Shown here piece by piece: positions 1 through 6,193 of a stretch of DNA of 12,582 nt. The DNA comes from an uncultured Christensenellaceae bacterium (lineage in GTDB: Bacteria > Bacillota > Clostridia > Christensenellales > Borkfalkiaceae), in contig CAJUOP010000031.1 in the NCBI GenBank assembly GCA_910588465.1, positions 1 to 12,582 of the forward strand. The letters are read 5' to 3'. Within the stretch, counting starts at the first letter, position 1. Each line of letters begins with the position of its first letter. The position numbers were made by a program, and so were the translations under genes. The notes beneath the pieces are model-generated. The model ran no database searches. It saw only the letters and a list, made by a program, of their open reading frames with translations, and was not told where the DNA came from.

Positions 1-381
1 GGCGGAGGTCTTGTCCGCAAGCTTGTTTAAATTGGCGCGGTACTCCTCGGGAGAAACCGCCCGCCCCGTCTGCGCGGGAGCGTCGAACTGCCGCCACACG
101 TCGTTAAAGCCGATACACAGCACCACCGTATCGGGCTCGAACGCCGTCACGTCCGAATCCCAGCGCGAAAGCAGGTCGCGGGTGGTGTTCCCGCTGATCC
201 CCATATTGACGGTACGGAGCAGCAGCTCGGGATAGTCCACCGCCAGATGCACCGCGATCTGGCGAACGTAGCCGTTACCGAGTCCGTTTACCCCCACGCT
301 CTCGCCCACGGGATAATCGCGCCCGTCGTCGGTCACCGAATCGCCCGCAAAAACAATCCTTTCGCCCTTGTTAAAAATCAT
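1..381 (-). CDS. SGNH/GDSL-family hydrolase (N-terminal part, cut by window edge)
   Basis: This is the first 127 residues of a GDSL-type esterase/lipase-like hydrolase. The gene continues past the left edge, so no stop is seen. Block I is GDSVT (residues 13-17, Ser15 the expected nucleophile). Block II is in MGISGNT, with Gly61 or Gly64 as oxyanion donor. Block III is GFND (91-94, Asn93). The catalytic His of block V would lie outside the window. There is no signal peptide, since the protein opens with MIFNKGERIVFAGDS, which suggests a cytoplasmic enzyme such as a carbohydrate or acyl esterase. The start is set by a GGAG Shine-Dalgarno at 388-391, six bases before the ATG. It follows galE on the same strand with an 82-base gap holding two inverted repeats. 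The family is secure; the substrate cannot be told from the sequence. Confidence 0.88.
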   Translation of the reverse strand, partial: MIFNKGERIVFAGDSVTDDGRDYPVGESVGVNGLGNGYVRQIAVHLAVDYPELLLRTVNMGISGNTTRDLLSRWDSDVTAFEPDTVVLCIGFNDVWRQFDAPAQTGRAVSPEEYRANLNKLADKTSA

Positions 382-402
382 ATATTTCTCCGAAAATGCG
401 CA

Positions 403-426
403 GCGGCACGGACAAAACCGCGCCGC
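403..426 (-). other. GC-rich hairpin in the leader of the SGNH hydrolase gene
   Basis: A nine-base-pair stem (403-411 with 418-426, one G-U pair in minus-strand RNA) closes a six-base loop. It lies about 11 bases before the Shine-Dalgarno of the hydrolase gene. No proper U-run follows in minus-strand RNA, only UUUU a few bases later. It is therefore a poor intrinsic terminator for galE and could equally be a leader structure. Its function is unknown. Confidence 0.4.
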
Positions 427-433
427 AAGCCTA

Positions 434-452
434 TATTATGCCACACATAATA
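434..452. promoter_or_regulatory. Inverted repeat overlapping a possible -10 element
   Basis: There are perfect 7-bp arms, TATTATG and CATAATA, around the spacer CCACA. Read on the minus strand, the left arm contains CATAAT, a five-of-six match to a -10 box for the hydrolase gene. The matching -35 position (TTTTTG at 458-463) is weak. It could be an operator over a weak promoter, or simply AT-rich symmetry between galE and the next gene. Confidence 0.35.
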
Positions 453-463
453 CTTCGCAAAAA

Positions 464-1474
464 TTATTTTTCGTATCCGTTAGGATTATTTTTCTGCCAA
501 TTCCACTGATCGGCGCACATTTTATCCAAATCATACTCCGCCTTCCAGCCGAGCTCTTTTTCCGCCTTGGCGCTGGTCGCGTAGCACGCGGGAATATCCC
601 CCGCCCTTCTCGGCTTGATCTCGTAGGGCAGCTCCTTGCCGCAAGCCTTCGAGAACGCACGGATCATATCGAGCACGCTGTACCCGTTTCCCGTGCCGAG
701 GTTATAAATATGCACCCCCGCCTTCTTTAAGCCCTTGATCGCAGCCACGTGTCCGCGCGCCAGATCGACGACGTGGATATAGTCGCGCACGCCTGTTCCG
801 TCCGGCGTGGGATAGTCGTTCCCGAACACGCCGATTTTTTGCAGCTTGCCCGTAGCCACCTGCGCCACGTACGGCATCAAGTTATTGGGAATCCCCTTAG
901 GATCCTCTCCGATCAGCCCGCTTTCGTGCGCGCCCACGGGATTGAAATAACGAAGCAGCGCGATATTCCACTCGTTGTCGGACACCCAGACGTCCTTTAA
1001 AATATTCTCCTGCATCAGCTTGGTCGTACCGTAAGGATTGGTCGTGGACAGGCTGCACTCTTCGTCGAGCGGAAGCCGTTCGGGATCGCCGTAAACGGTC
1101 GCGGAAGAGGAAAAAATCAAATTCTTCACGCCAAATTCCCGCATAACTTCGAGCAGTACAAGGGTGGAAATCAAGTTATTGTCGTAATATTCGATGGGCT
1201 TCGCCACGCTTTCACCCACCGCCTTTAAGCCCGCAAAGTGAATGACCCAGTCGATTTTATGCTCCGTAAAAATGTTCCGCATCGCCTCGCGGTCTCTCAC
1301 GTCCACGGGATAGAACGCCGCCTTTTTCCCCGTGATCTTCTCCACGCGGCGAAGTCCCTCTTCACTCGCATTACACAGATTGTCGGCGACGATCACGCCA
1401 AAGCCGTCGTTCAAAAGCTCTAAAACCGTATGCGAACCGATATAGCCCGCGCCGCCCGTTACAAGTACGTTCAT
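464..1474 (-). CDS. galE: UDP-glucose 4-epimerase
   Basis: This 336-residue protein interconverts UDP-glucose and UDP-galactose in the cytoplasm (Leloir pathway, sugar supply for surface polymers). E. coli GalE is 338 residues. It is an extended short-chain dehydrogenase. The NAD-binding Rossmann motif is TGGAGYIGSH (residues 6-15), the catalytic Ser lies in SSSATVYG (122-129), and the YxxxK pair is Tyr148/Lys152. The C-terminal substrate domain reads RRAGDIPACYA (289-299). Cys297 falls at the gatekeeper site that is Tyr299 in E. coli and Cys307 in human GALE, so action on N-acetylated sugars is plausible (inference). I chose the ATG at 1474 because AGGAG precedes it and the fold starts there. 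An upstream in-frame ATG at 1534 lies in the -35 box and adds 20 unrelated residues. It has its own promoter. Confidence 0.96.
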   Translation of the reverse strand: MNVLVTGGAGYIGSHTVLELLNDGFGVIVADNLCNASEEGLRRVEKITGKKAAFYPVDVRDREAMRNIFTEHKIDWVIHFAGLKAVGESVAKPIEYYDNNLISTLVLLEVMREFGVKNLIFSSSATVYGDPERLPLDEECSLSTTNPYGTTKLMQENILKDVWVSDNEWNIALLRYFNPVGAHESGLIGEDPKGIPNNLMPYVAQVATGKLQKIGVFGNDYPTPDGTGVRDYIHVVDLARGHVAAIKGLKKAGVHIYNLGTGNGYSVLDMIRAFSKACGKELPYEIKPRRAGDIPACYATSAKAEKELGWKAEYDLDKMCADQWNWQKNNPNGYEK

Positions 1475-1505
1475 AATTTTACTCCTTTCCTTTTTTATCA
1501 CAAAT

Positions 1506-1534
1506 ATCATACTCGTTTTTTTCTGAAAATGCAA
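1506..1534 (-). promoter_or_regulatory. Sigma-A-type promoter for galE
   Basis: On the minus strand, -35 TTGCAT (1529-1534) and -10 TATGAT (1506-1511) are separated by exactly 17 bases. The start codon is about 30 bases downstream, behind AGGAG. It lies in the 129-base gap after purB, so galE need not depend on the purB operon. Confidence 0.65.
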
Positions 1535-1540
1535 GCAACA

Positions 1541-1601
1541 TTTTGTCGAGTTTCAGACATTTATTGACCTTTTCGCCCCGAAACGCCCCGCTTCGACAAA
1601 A
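1541..1601. repeat. Long-spaced inverted repeat between purB and galE
   Basis: Arms TTTTGTCGA (1541-1549) and TCGACAAAA (1593-1601) are perfect 9-bp complements. An inner pair GTTTC (1550-1554) and GAAAC (1580-1584) lets the stem extend past an eight-base bulge. It spans the space between the purB stop and the galE -35 box. It could fold in the purB 3' end or serve as a protein site. No U-run follows in minus-strand RNA, so it is not a canonical terminator. Confidence 0.4.
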
Positions 1602-1603
1602 AA

Positions 1604-3040
1604 TCAAACGCTAACGTCGCCCTTGGCGCCCAGCAAGGTTTTGTGGCGGTCGAGCACGGGCATGATCTCGCGCCCGATAAACTCCTCCGTCTGGCGCGGC
1701 GCGCGCCCCACGAACTTTTTCATGTCGAGAATTTCATCCAGCCGACCGTGCACGACCTTGAAGGTGTCGTCCGCACGGATCAGGTCGATCAGGTCGTTTT
1801 CGCGCCCCTCCTGTTTTACGTGCTTGCCCGCTTCCATGGAGAGCACTCTGATCCGTTCGTGCAGCTCCTGTCTGTCCTGCCCCGCCTTCACGCACTCCAT
1901 AATAATGTTTTCCGTCGCCATGAACGGAAGTTCGGCGGCAACCCGACGAGCGATCACCTTGTCGTACACGACCAGGTTTTCCGCCACGTTCATATATATG
2001 TTGAGGATCGCGTCCACCGTTAAAAACGCCTGCGCGTTGACGATACGGCGGTTTGCCGAATCGTCCAAAGAGCGCTCGAACCACTGCGTGGACGCCGTTA
2101 CGGCAGAGTTGAGCGGAAGCGTAAGCATATAGCGCGCCAGAGAGCCCATCCGTTCCGACCGCATGGGATTGCGCTTGTACGCCATGGCGGACGATCCGAT
2201 CTGGCTCTTTTCGAAGGGCTCTTCGATCTCCTTCATGTTCTGCAAAATGCGGATTTCGTTGGAAAATTTATAGGCGCTCTGGGCGATTTGCGACAACACG
2301 CACAAAACGTTATAGTCGAACTTGCGCGGATAAGTCTGCCCCGTGACGCCGTAAATGCGGTCATAGCCGAGCTTGCTCACGACTTTCTTTTCCAGCTCTT
2401 TCACCTTTTCCTCGTCGCCGTCGAACAAATCGAGGAAGCTCGCCTGCGTGCCCGTCGTTCCCTTAACCCCGCGCAGCTTGATATGCGAATACAGATTGAC
2501 GAGGTTTTCGTAATCCATCAGTAAATCCTGCAGCCACAGCGTGGCGCGCTTGCCCACCGTGGTGAGCTGGGCAGGCTGCAGATGCGTATATCCGAGCGTC
2601 GGAACGTCCTTGTATTTCAACGCGAAGTTTTTCAGCTTCTCCATGACGTTCACAAGCTTGGTAAGCAGAATATCCAGCCCGTCGCGAATGATCATGATTT
2701 CGGAATTGCAGTCGACAAAGCAGCTGGTCGCCCCCAAATGAATAATGGGTTTTGCCGACGGCGCCGCGTCGCCGTACGCCTTGACGTGCGCCATTACGTC
2801 GTGCCGCACCTCGCGCTCGTACTGCTCCGCCTTGCGATAGTCGATATCGTCGACGTGCGCTTTCAGTTCGTCTACCTGCGCCTGCGTGATCGCCAGCCCG
2901 AGCTCCATTTCGGACTCCGCAAGAGCGACCCAAAGCCTTCTCCAAAGACGGAAGCGCTTTTCGTCGCCGAAGTTTTCCTGCATTTCACGGCTGGCGTAAC
3001 GGGTGTTTAAGGGGTTTTCATAGTATAGTTTGTCTGACAT
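1604..3040 (-). CDS. purB: Adenylosuccinate lyase
   Basis: This 478-residue enzyme cleaves SAICAR and adenylosuccinate to release fumarate in purine synthesis. It belongs to the fumarase/aspartase superfamily. The lyase signature SSAMAYKRNP is at 283-292, with the flexible-loop catalytic Ser. The conserved TH of LGYTHLQPAQLTTVGKR (149-165) supplies the general-acid His153, and HDVMAH is at 80-85. The length and many blocks (RYASREM, HLGATSC, ELPFMATENIIM) resemble human ADSL (484 residues) more than the roughly 430-residue B. subtilis PurB; I make this comparison from memory. The ATG is preceded by AGGAG (3047-3051), which overlaps the stop of the upstream cyclophilin gene. With a 9-base gap the two are probably translationally coupled. 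It is the last gene of the 4014-1604 operon. Confidence 0.97.
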   Translation of the reverse strand: MSDKLYYENPLNTRYASREMQENFGDEKRFRLWRRLWVALAESEMELGLAITQAQVDELKAHVDDIDYRKAEQYEREVRHDVMAHVKAYGDAAPSAKPIIHLGATSCFVDCNSEIMIIRDGLDILLTKLVNVMEKLKNFALKYKDVPTLGYTHLQPAQLTTVGKRATLWLQDLLMDYENLVNLYSHIKLRGVKGTTGTQASFLDLFDGDEEKVKELEKKVVSKLGYDRIYGVTGQTYPRKFDYNVLCVLSQIAQSAYKFSNEIRILQNMKEIEEPFEKSQIGSSAMAYKRNPMRSERMGSLARYMLTLPLNSAVTASTQWFERSLDDSANRRIVNAQAFLTVDAILNIYMNVAENLVVYDKVIARRVAAELPFMATENIIMECVKAGQDRQELHERIRVLSMEAGKHVKQEGRENDLIDLIRADDTFKVVHGRLDEILDMKKFVGRAPRQTEEFIGREIMPVLDRHKTLLGAKGDVSV

Positions 3041-3049
3041 AGTACTCTC

Positions 3050-3568
3050 CTAAATGCGCTCTGGCGCGGGATATTCGACCCCGAACGTCTCTGCGGTCAC
3101 GTTTTTCATCTTTTGCTCGGTTACGGGACGGTCGCCGCGCGAGGTCTTTACGGACGCGATCTCGTCCACCGTCTCCATGCCCTCGATCACTTTTCCGAAC
3201 GCCGCATAGCTGCCGTCGAGATAGCTTGCGGCGGCGTGCATCACGAAGAACTGGGAGCCCGCCGAGTCCGGGTGCATGGCACGCGCCATGGAAAGCACTC
3301 CGCGCTCGTGTTTCAGCGGATTCTTTACGCCGTTTTCCAAAAACTCCCCCTTTACGTGATACCCGGGTCCGCCCGTACCGCTCCCGTTGGGATCTCCGCC
3401 CTGAATCATAAACCCTTTGATAACGCGGTGAAAGATAAGCCCGTTATAAAAGCCCTTGTTTACCAGATATAAAAAGTTGTTTACCGTATTGGGCGCGACC
3501 TCGGGATAGAGCTCCGCGCGAAAGGTTATGCCGTTTTCCATCTCGAACGTTACGACAGGATTTTTCAT
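3050..3568 (-). CDS. Cyclophilin-type peptidyl-prolyl cis-trans isomerase
   Basis: This 172-residue single-domain cyclophilin has no signal peptide, so it is a cytoplasmic prolyl isomerase and folding helper. The active site is intact: FHR with Arg48 (CypA Arg55), GFMIQGG (52-58) with Phe53, Met54 and Gln56, and SQFFV (105-109). At the position of CypA Trp121, which matters for cyclosporin binding, this protein has Tyr116 (SYLDG), as expected for a bacterial, weakly cyclosporin-sensitive form. The start codon overlaps the stop of the dCMP deaminase gene as ATGA, with GGAG at 3576-3579, so translation is coupled. Being sandwiched between two nucleotide-metabolism genes implies co-expression, not a shared pathway. 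Confidence 0.95.
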   Translation of the reverse strand: MKNPVVTFEMENGITFRAELYPEVAPNTVNNFLYLVNKGFYNGLIFHRVIKGFMIQGGDPNGSGTGGPGYHVKGEFLENGVKNPLKHERGVLSMARAMHPDSAGSQFFVMHAAASYLDGSYAAFGKVIEGMETVDEIASVKTSRGDRPVTEQKMKNVTAETFGVEYPAPERI

Positions 3569-4014
3569 TTTTCTTCTCCGAATTTTATAATTTCCGTTCC
3601 CGACTCCTCAAACAGCCGCAAAGAGAATTCGTCGGGGTAACCCTCTTTGTATATCACGCGCCTGATCCCCGCGTTGATAATCATTTTCGCGCAGATCACG
3701 CATGGCTGGTGCGTGCAGTAAAGCGTTGCGCCGTTAATATTGATGCCGTAGCGCGCCGCCTGAATGATCGCGTTTTGCTCCGCGTGCGCCGCATAACAAA
3801 TTTCCGCGTGCGTGCCGCTGGGAACGTTGTTTTTTTCGCGCAGACATTCCCCGCGCTCCATACAGGAGGAAATCCCCACAGGCGCGCCGTTGTAACCCGT
3901 CGTCATTACGCGGTTGTCCTTTACGATCACCGCGCCCACCTTGCGGCGAAAGCAGCTTGCCCAGCCGCCCACCGTTTCGGTGAGCTCCATAAACCTCTCG
4001 TCCCATTTATCCAT
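3565..4014 (-). CDS. Deoxycytidylate (dCMP) deaminase, ComEB family
   Basis: This 149-residue zinc deaminase converts dCMP to dUMP, feeding thymidylate synthesis. The catalytic motif HAEQNA is at 77-82 (His77 zinc ligand, Glu79 proton shuttle), and PCVIC at 104-108 gives Cys105 and Cys108. The substrate loop TGYNGAPVG is at 39-47. A Cys/His-rich insert (Cys51, Cys57, His69, Cys73) resembles the extra structural zinc site of longer dCMP deaminases (inference). It is the first gene of the operon, behind a sigma-A promoter. GAGGTG (4019-4024) lies four bases before the ATG, so the leader is very short. ComEB is the B. subtilis name for the family; no competence genes are nearby, so a metabolic role is the better reading. 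Confidence 0.93.
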   Translation of the reverse strand: MDKWDERFMELTETVGGWASCFRRKVGAVIVKDNRVMTTGYNGAPVGISSCMERGECLREKNNVPSGTHAEICYAAHAEQNAIIQAARYGININGATLYCTHQPCVICAKMIINAGIRRVIYKEGYPDEFSLRLFEESGTEIIKFGEEK

Positions 4015-4033
4015 CGTACACCTCGTTTCTTTG

Positions 4034-4063
4034 ATTATACCACAATCGGTTTGCCCTTGTCAA
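4034..4063 (-). promoter_or_regulatory. Sigma-A promoter for the dCMP deaminase-cyclophilin-purB operon
   Basis: On the minus strand, consensus -35 TTGACA (4058-4063) and consensus -10 TATAAT (4034-4039) have an 18-base spacer. An A/T-rich block just upstream (4064-4092) could act as an UP element. Transcription should start near 4027, leaving only about a dozen bases before the ATG. Confidence 0.8.
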
Positions 4064-4095
4064 TGCTTCGAAAAATACAAATAAAAATATTTCCC

Positions 4096-4120
4096 GTTTT
4101 CGGAAAAAATTTCCTGAAAC
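4096..4120. promoter_or_regulatory. 25-bp inverted repeat upstream of the groES -35 box (candidate operator)
   Basis: The arms are GTTT-nn-GGAAA (4096-4106) and TTTCC-nn-AAAC (4110-4120), with three bases between: nine paired positions on each side. It ends four bases before the groES -35 box and lies about 33 bases upstream of the divergent promoter's -35. The spacing suits an activator or repressor site. It is not CIRCE (TTAGCACTC-N9-GAGTGCTAA) or a CtsR heptad repeat. Confidence 0.45.
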
Positions 4121-4124
4121 TTGT

Positions 4125-4152
4125 TTGAGCCGCGCGGGAATGTGTTTATAAT
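4125..4152 (+). promoter_or_regulatory. Sigma-A-type promoter for groES-groEL
   Basis: TTGAGC (4125-4130), then 16 bases, then a consensus TATAAT (4147-4152). The start site should be near 4159. The leader of about 44 bases contains a small hairpin (TCAGC-AGA-GCTGA, 4164-4176) before GGAGG at 4192-4196. No CIRCE repeat is present in the promoter or leader. Confidence 0.7.
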
Positions 4153-4202
4153 ATATAGGAAAATCAGCAGAGCTGAAAAATAATCATTTCCGGAGGTCAG
4201 TT

Positions 4203-4487
4203 ATGAATATCAAACCTTTATTCGATAAGGTAGTCGTAGAAGCGGTTACCGTCGAAGAAAAAACGAAAAGCGGGTTCTTTCTCCCCTCTTCCGCACAGGA
4301 AAAACCGCAAACCTGCGTTGTGGTTGCGGTCGGTCCCGGCGGAGTGGTAGACGGCAAGGAAGTTACCATGCAGGTAAAAACGGGAGACAAGGTTCTCTGC
4401 TCCAAATACGCGGGAACGGATTTCAAGGTGGACGGAAAAGAGTTTACCATTATTAAGCAGAGCGATATTCTGGCAATCGTAGAATAA
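4203..4487 (+). CDS. groES: Co-chaperonin GroES (Hsp10)
   Basis: This 94-residue protein has normal GroES length and forms the heptameric lid on GroEL. It begins NIKPLFDKVVVE, carries the mobile loop EEKTKSGFFLPSSAQEKPQ (residues 18-36), has the GDKVLCSKYAGT segment (61-72), and ends in SDILAIVE. In the mobile loop, the hydrophobic tripeptide that docks into the GroEL apical domain is usually Ile-Val-Leu or similar; here it is Phe25-Phe26-Leu27, which is uncommon. The start is fixed by GGAGG six bases upstream. The groEL ATG follows 20 bases after the stop, so the two form a standard bicistronic operon. Regulation by HrcA is not supported, because no CIRCE is visible. Confidence 0.97.
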   Translation: MNIKPLFDKVVVEAVTVEEKTKSGFFLPSSAQEKPQTCVVVAVGPGGVVDGKEVTMQVKTGDKVLCSKYAGTDFKVDGKEFTIIKQSDILAIVE

Positions 4488-4507
4488 TTTTAAGGAGAAC
4501 AAAAATC

Positions 4508-6136
4508 ATGGCGAAACAGATCAAATACGGAGACGAAGCAAGAAAGGCATTGGAAACGGGCGTAAACACGCTTGCGGACACGGTAAAAATTACCTTGGGA
4601 CCCAAGGGCAGAAACGTAGTGCTCGATAAAAAATTCGGCGCTCCCCTCATCACCAATGACGGAGTGACGATCGCAAAGGAGATCGAGCTGCCCGACCCCT
4701 TCGAAAACATGGGCGCACAGCTTGTAAGAGAGGTTTCCACCAAGACGAACGACGTTGCGGGCGACGGAACGACCACCGCGGTGCTTCTTGCGCAGGCGAT
4801 GATCCGCGAGGGACTGAAAAACCTTGCCGCAGGCGCCAACCCCATTATTTTAAGAAAGGGTATGGACAAGGCGGTGCAGGCAGCCGTAAAGCAGATTCAG
4901 TCTATTTCTAAAACGGTAGACGGCAAAAAGGCGATTTCGCAGGTAGCGGCGATTTCCGCGGGCGATGAAACGGTCGGATCCCTCATTGCAAAGGCGATGG
5001 AGATCGTCGGCAAAGACGGCGTGATCACCGTAGAAGAAGGAAAGTCTATGACGACCGAGCTTACCACCGTGGAAGGAATGCAGTTCGACAGAGGCTACGC
5101 TTCCGCCTATATGGTAACCAACACCGATAAGATGGAAGCCGTGCTCGACTCCCCTTACATTCTGATTACCGACAAGAAAATTTCCGCTTTGCAGGAGATT
5201 CTTCCCGTACTCGAGCCCCTCGCTCAGCAGGGCGCAAGACTGCTGATCATTGCCGAGGACGTCGAGGGAGACGCGCTCGCCGCGCTCATCGTAAACAAGC
5301 TGAAAGGCGTGTTCAACTGCGTTGCAGTGAAAGCCCCCGGCTTCGGCGACAGAAGAAAGGAAATGTTGCAGGATATCGCCGTTTTAACGGGCGGCACCGT
5401 GATCTCTTCCGACCTCGGCTACGAGTTGAAAGACGTTACGACCGATATGCTGGGGAAAGCGAATCAGGTTAAGGTTGACAAGGATAACACCACCATTATC
5501 GACGGTGCGGGTAACAAGAAAGACATTAAGGAACGCGTGGCGTCCATTAAGGCGCAGATCGAGGCGACGACCTCCGATTACGACAAAGAAAAGCTGCAGG
5601 AACGCCTTGCCAAGCTTGCGGGCGGCGTGGCGGTGATCAACGTAGGCGCGGCGACCGAAGTGGAAATGAAAGAAAAGAAGCTGCGCATCGACGACGCGCT
5701 CGCAGCGACCCGCGCGGCGGTGGAAGAAGGCTACGTGCCCGGCGGCGGAAGCGCGCTCCTTTCCTGCGTGCCCGTTCTGCAAAAGCTTGTAAACACCCTT
5801 TCGGGCGACGAAAAGACGGGCGCCGCGATTATTTTGAAAGCGTGCGAGGAACCCGTCCGTCAAATCGCAAAGAATGCGGGCGTCGACGGCTCGGTCGTAG
5901 TGGATAAGATCCTTACGCAGAACCAGCCCAACTACGGCTTCGACGCACTGAAAAACGTGTATGCGGATATGGTGGAAAGCGGAATTATCGACCCCACGAA
6001 GGTGACCCGCTCCGTATTGCAGAACGCGGCTTCGGTCGCCTCTACCCTGCTCACCACGGAATCGGTCGTTACCGATATCCCCACCCCTCCCGCTCCTCCC
6101 GCACCGATGGGCGGCGGCATGGACGGAATGTATTAA
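4508..6136 (+). CDS. groEL: Chaperonin GroEL (Hsp60)
   Basis: This 542-residue subunit belongs to the 14-mer ATP-driven folding chamber. The ATP site includes GPKG (31-34), GDGTTT (85-90, Asp86) and the hydrolytic Asp396 in RIDDALAATRA. The chaperonin signature AAVEEGYVPGGG is at 403-414. The apical substrate/GroES surface starts at RGYASAYMVTNTD (195-207). The protein is intact from MAKQIKYGDEARKAL to the C-terminus. The tail is PPAPPAPMGGGMDGMY: proline-rich with only a remnant of the usual Gly-Gly-Met repeats, and ending in Tyr. AAGGAG lies about 10 bases before the ATG. A strong terminator follows within 10 bases of the stop, so the operon ends here. Confidence 0.98.
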   Translation: MAKQIKYGDEARKALETGVNTLADTVKITLGPKGRNVVLDKKFGAPLITNDGVTIAKEIELPDPFENMGAQLVREVSTKTNDVAGDGTTTAVLLAQAMIREGLKNLAAGANPIILRKGMDKAVQAAVKQIQSISKTVDGKKAISQVAAISAGDETVGSLIAKAMEIVGKDGVITVEEGKSMTTELTTVEGMQFDRGYASAYMVTNTDKMEAVLDSPYILITDKKISALQEILPVLEPLAQQGARLLIIAEDVEGDALAALIVNKLKGVFNCVAVKAPGFGDRRKEMLQDIAVLTGGTVISSDLGYELKDVTTDMLGKANQVKVDKDNTTIIDGAGNKKDIKERVASIKAQIEATTSDYDKEKLQERLAKLAGGVAVINVGAATEVEMKEKKLRIDDALAATRAAVEEGYVPGGGSALLSCVPVLQKLVNTLSGDEKTGAAIILKACEEPVRQIAKNAGVDGSVVVDKILTQNQPNYGFDALKNVYADMVESGIIDPTKVTRSVLQNAASVASTLLTTESVVTDIPTPPAPPAPMGGGMDGMY

Positions 6137-6145
6137 GAAAAATTC

Positions 6146-6183
6146 AAACAGGAGCTTATCCGAACGGATAAGCTCCTGTTTTT
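6146..6183. terminator. Strong, probably bidirectional intrinsic terminator (groEL / licD-like gene)
   Basis: A perfect inverted repeat of 17 bp (6146-6162 with 6165-6181) has GAAC at its tip. On the plus strand a T run (6179-6183) follows, ending groESL. On the minus strand the hairpin is followed by TTTGAATTTTTC, giving a fair U-tract for the convergent LicD-family gene, whose stop is at 6194. It fills the gap between the two convergent stops. Confidence 0.93.
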
Positions 6184-6193
6184 ACTTTAAACT

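Noticed and set aside
1475..1534. Upstream ATG extending galE by 20 residues
   Set aside because: It lies in the -35 box of the galE promoter, the extension is not GalE-like, and the Shine-Dalgarno precedes the ATG at 1474.
4153..4202. RNA thermometer in the groES leader
   Set aside because: The small hairpin does not pair with GGAGG, and no UUUU or CCUCC partner for the ribosome site is present.
4015..4202. CIRCE or CtsR site before groES
   Set aside because: I looked for the TTAGCACTC/GAGTGCTAA arms and the GGTCAAA heptads on both strands and did not find them.
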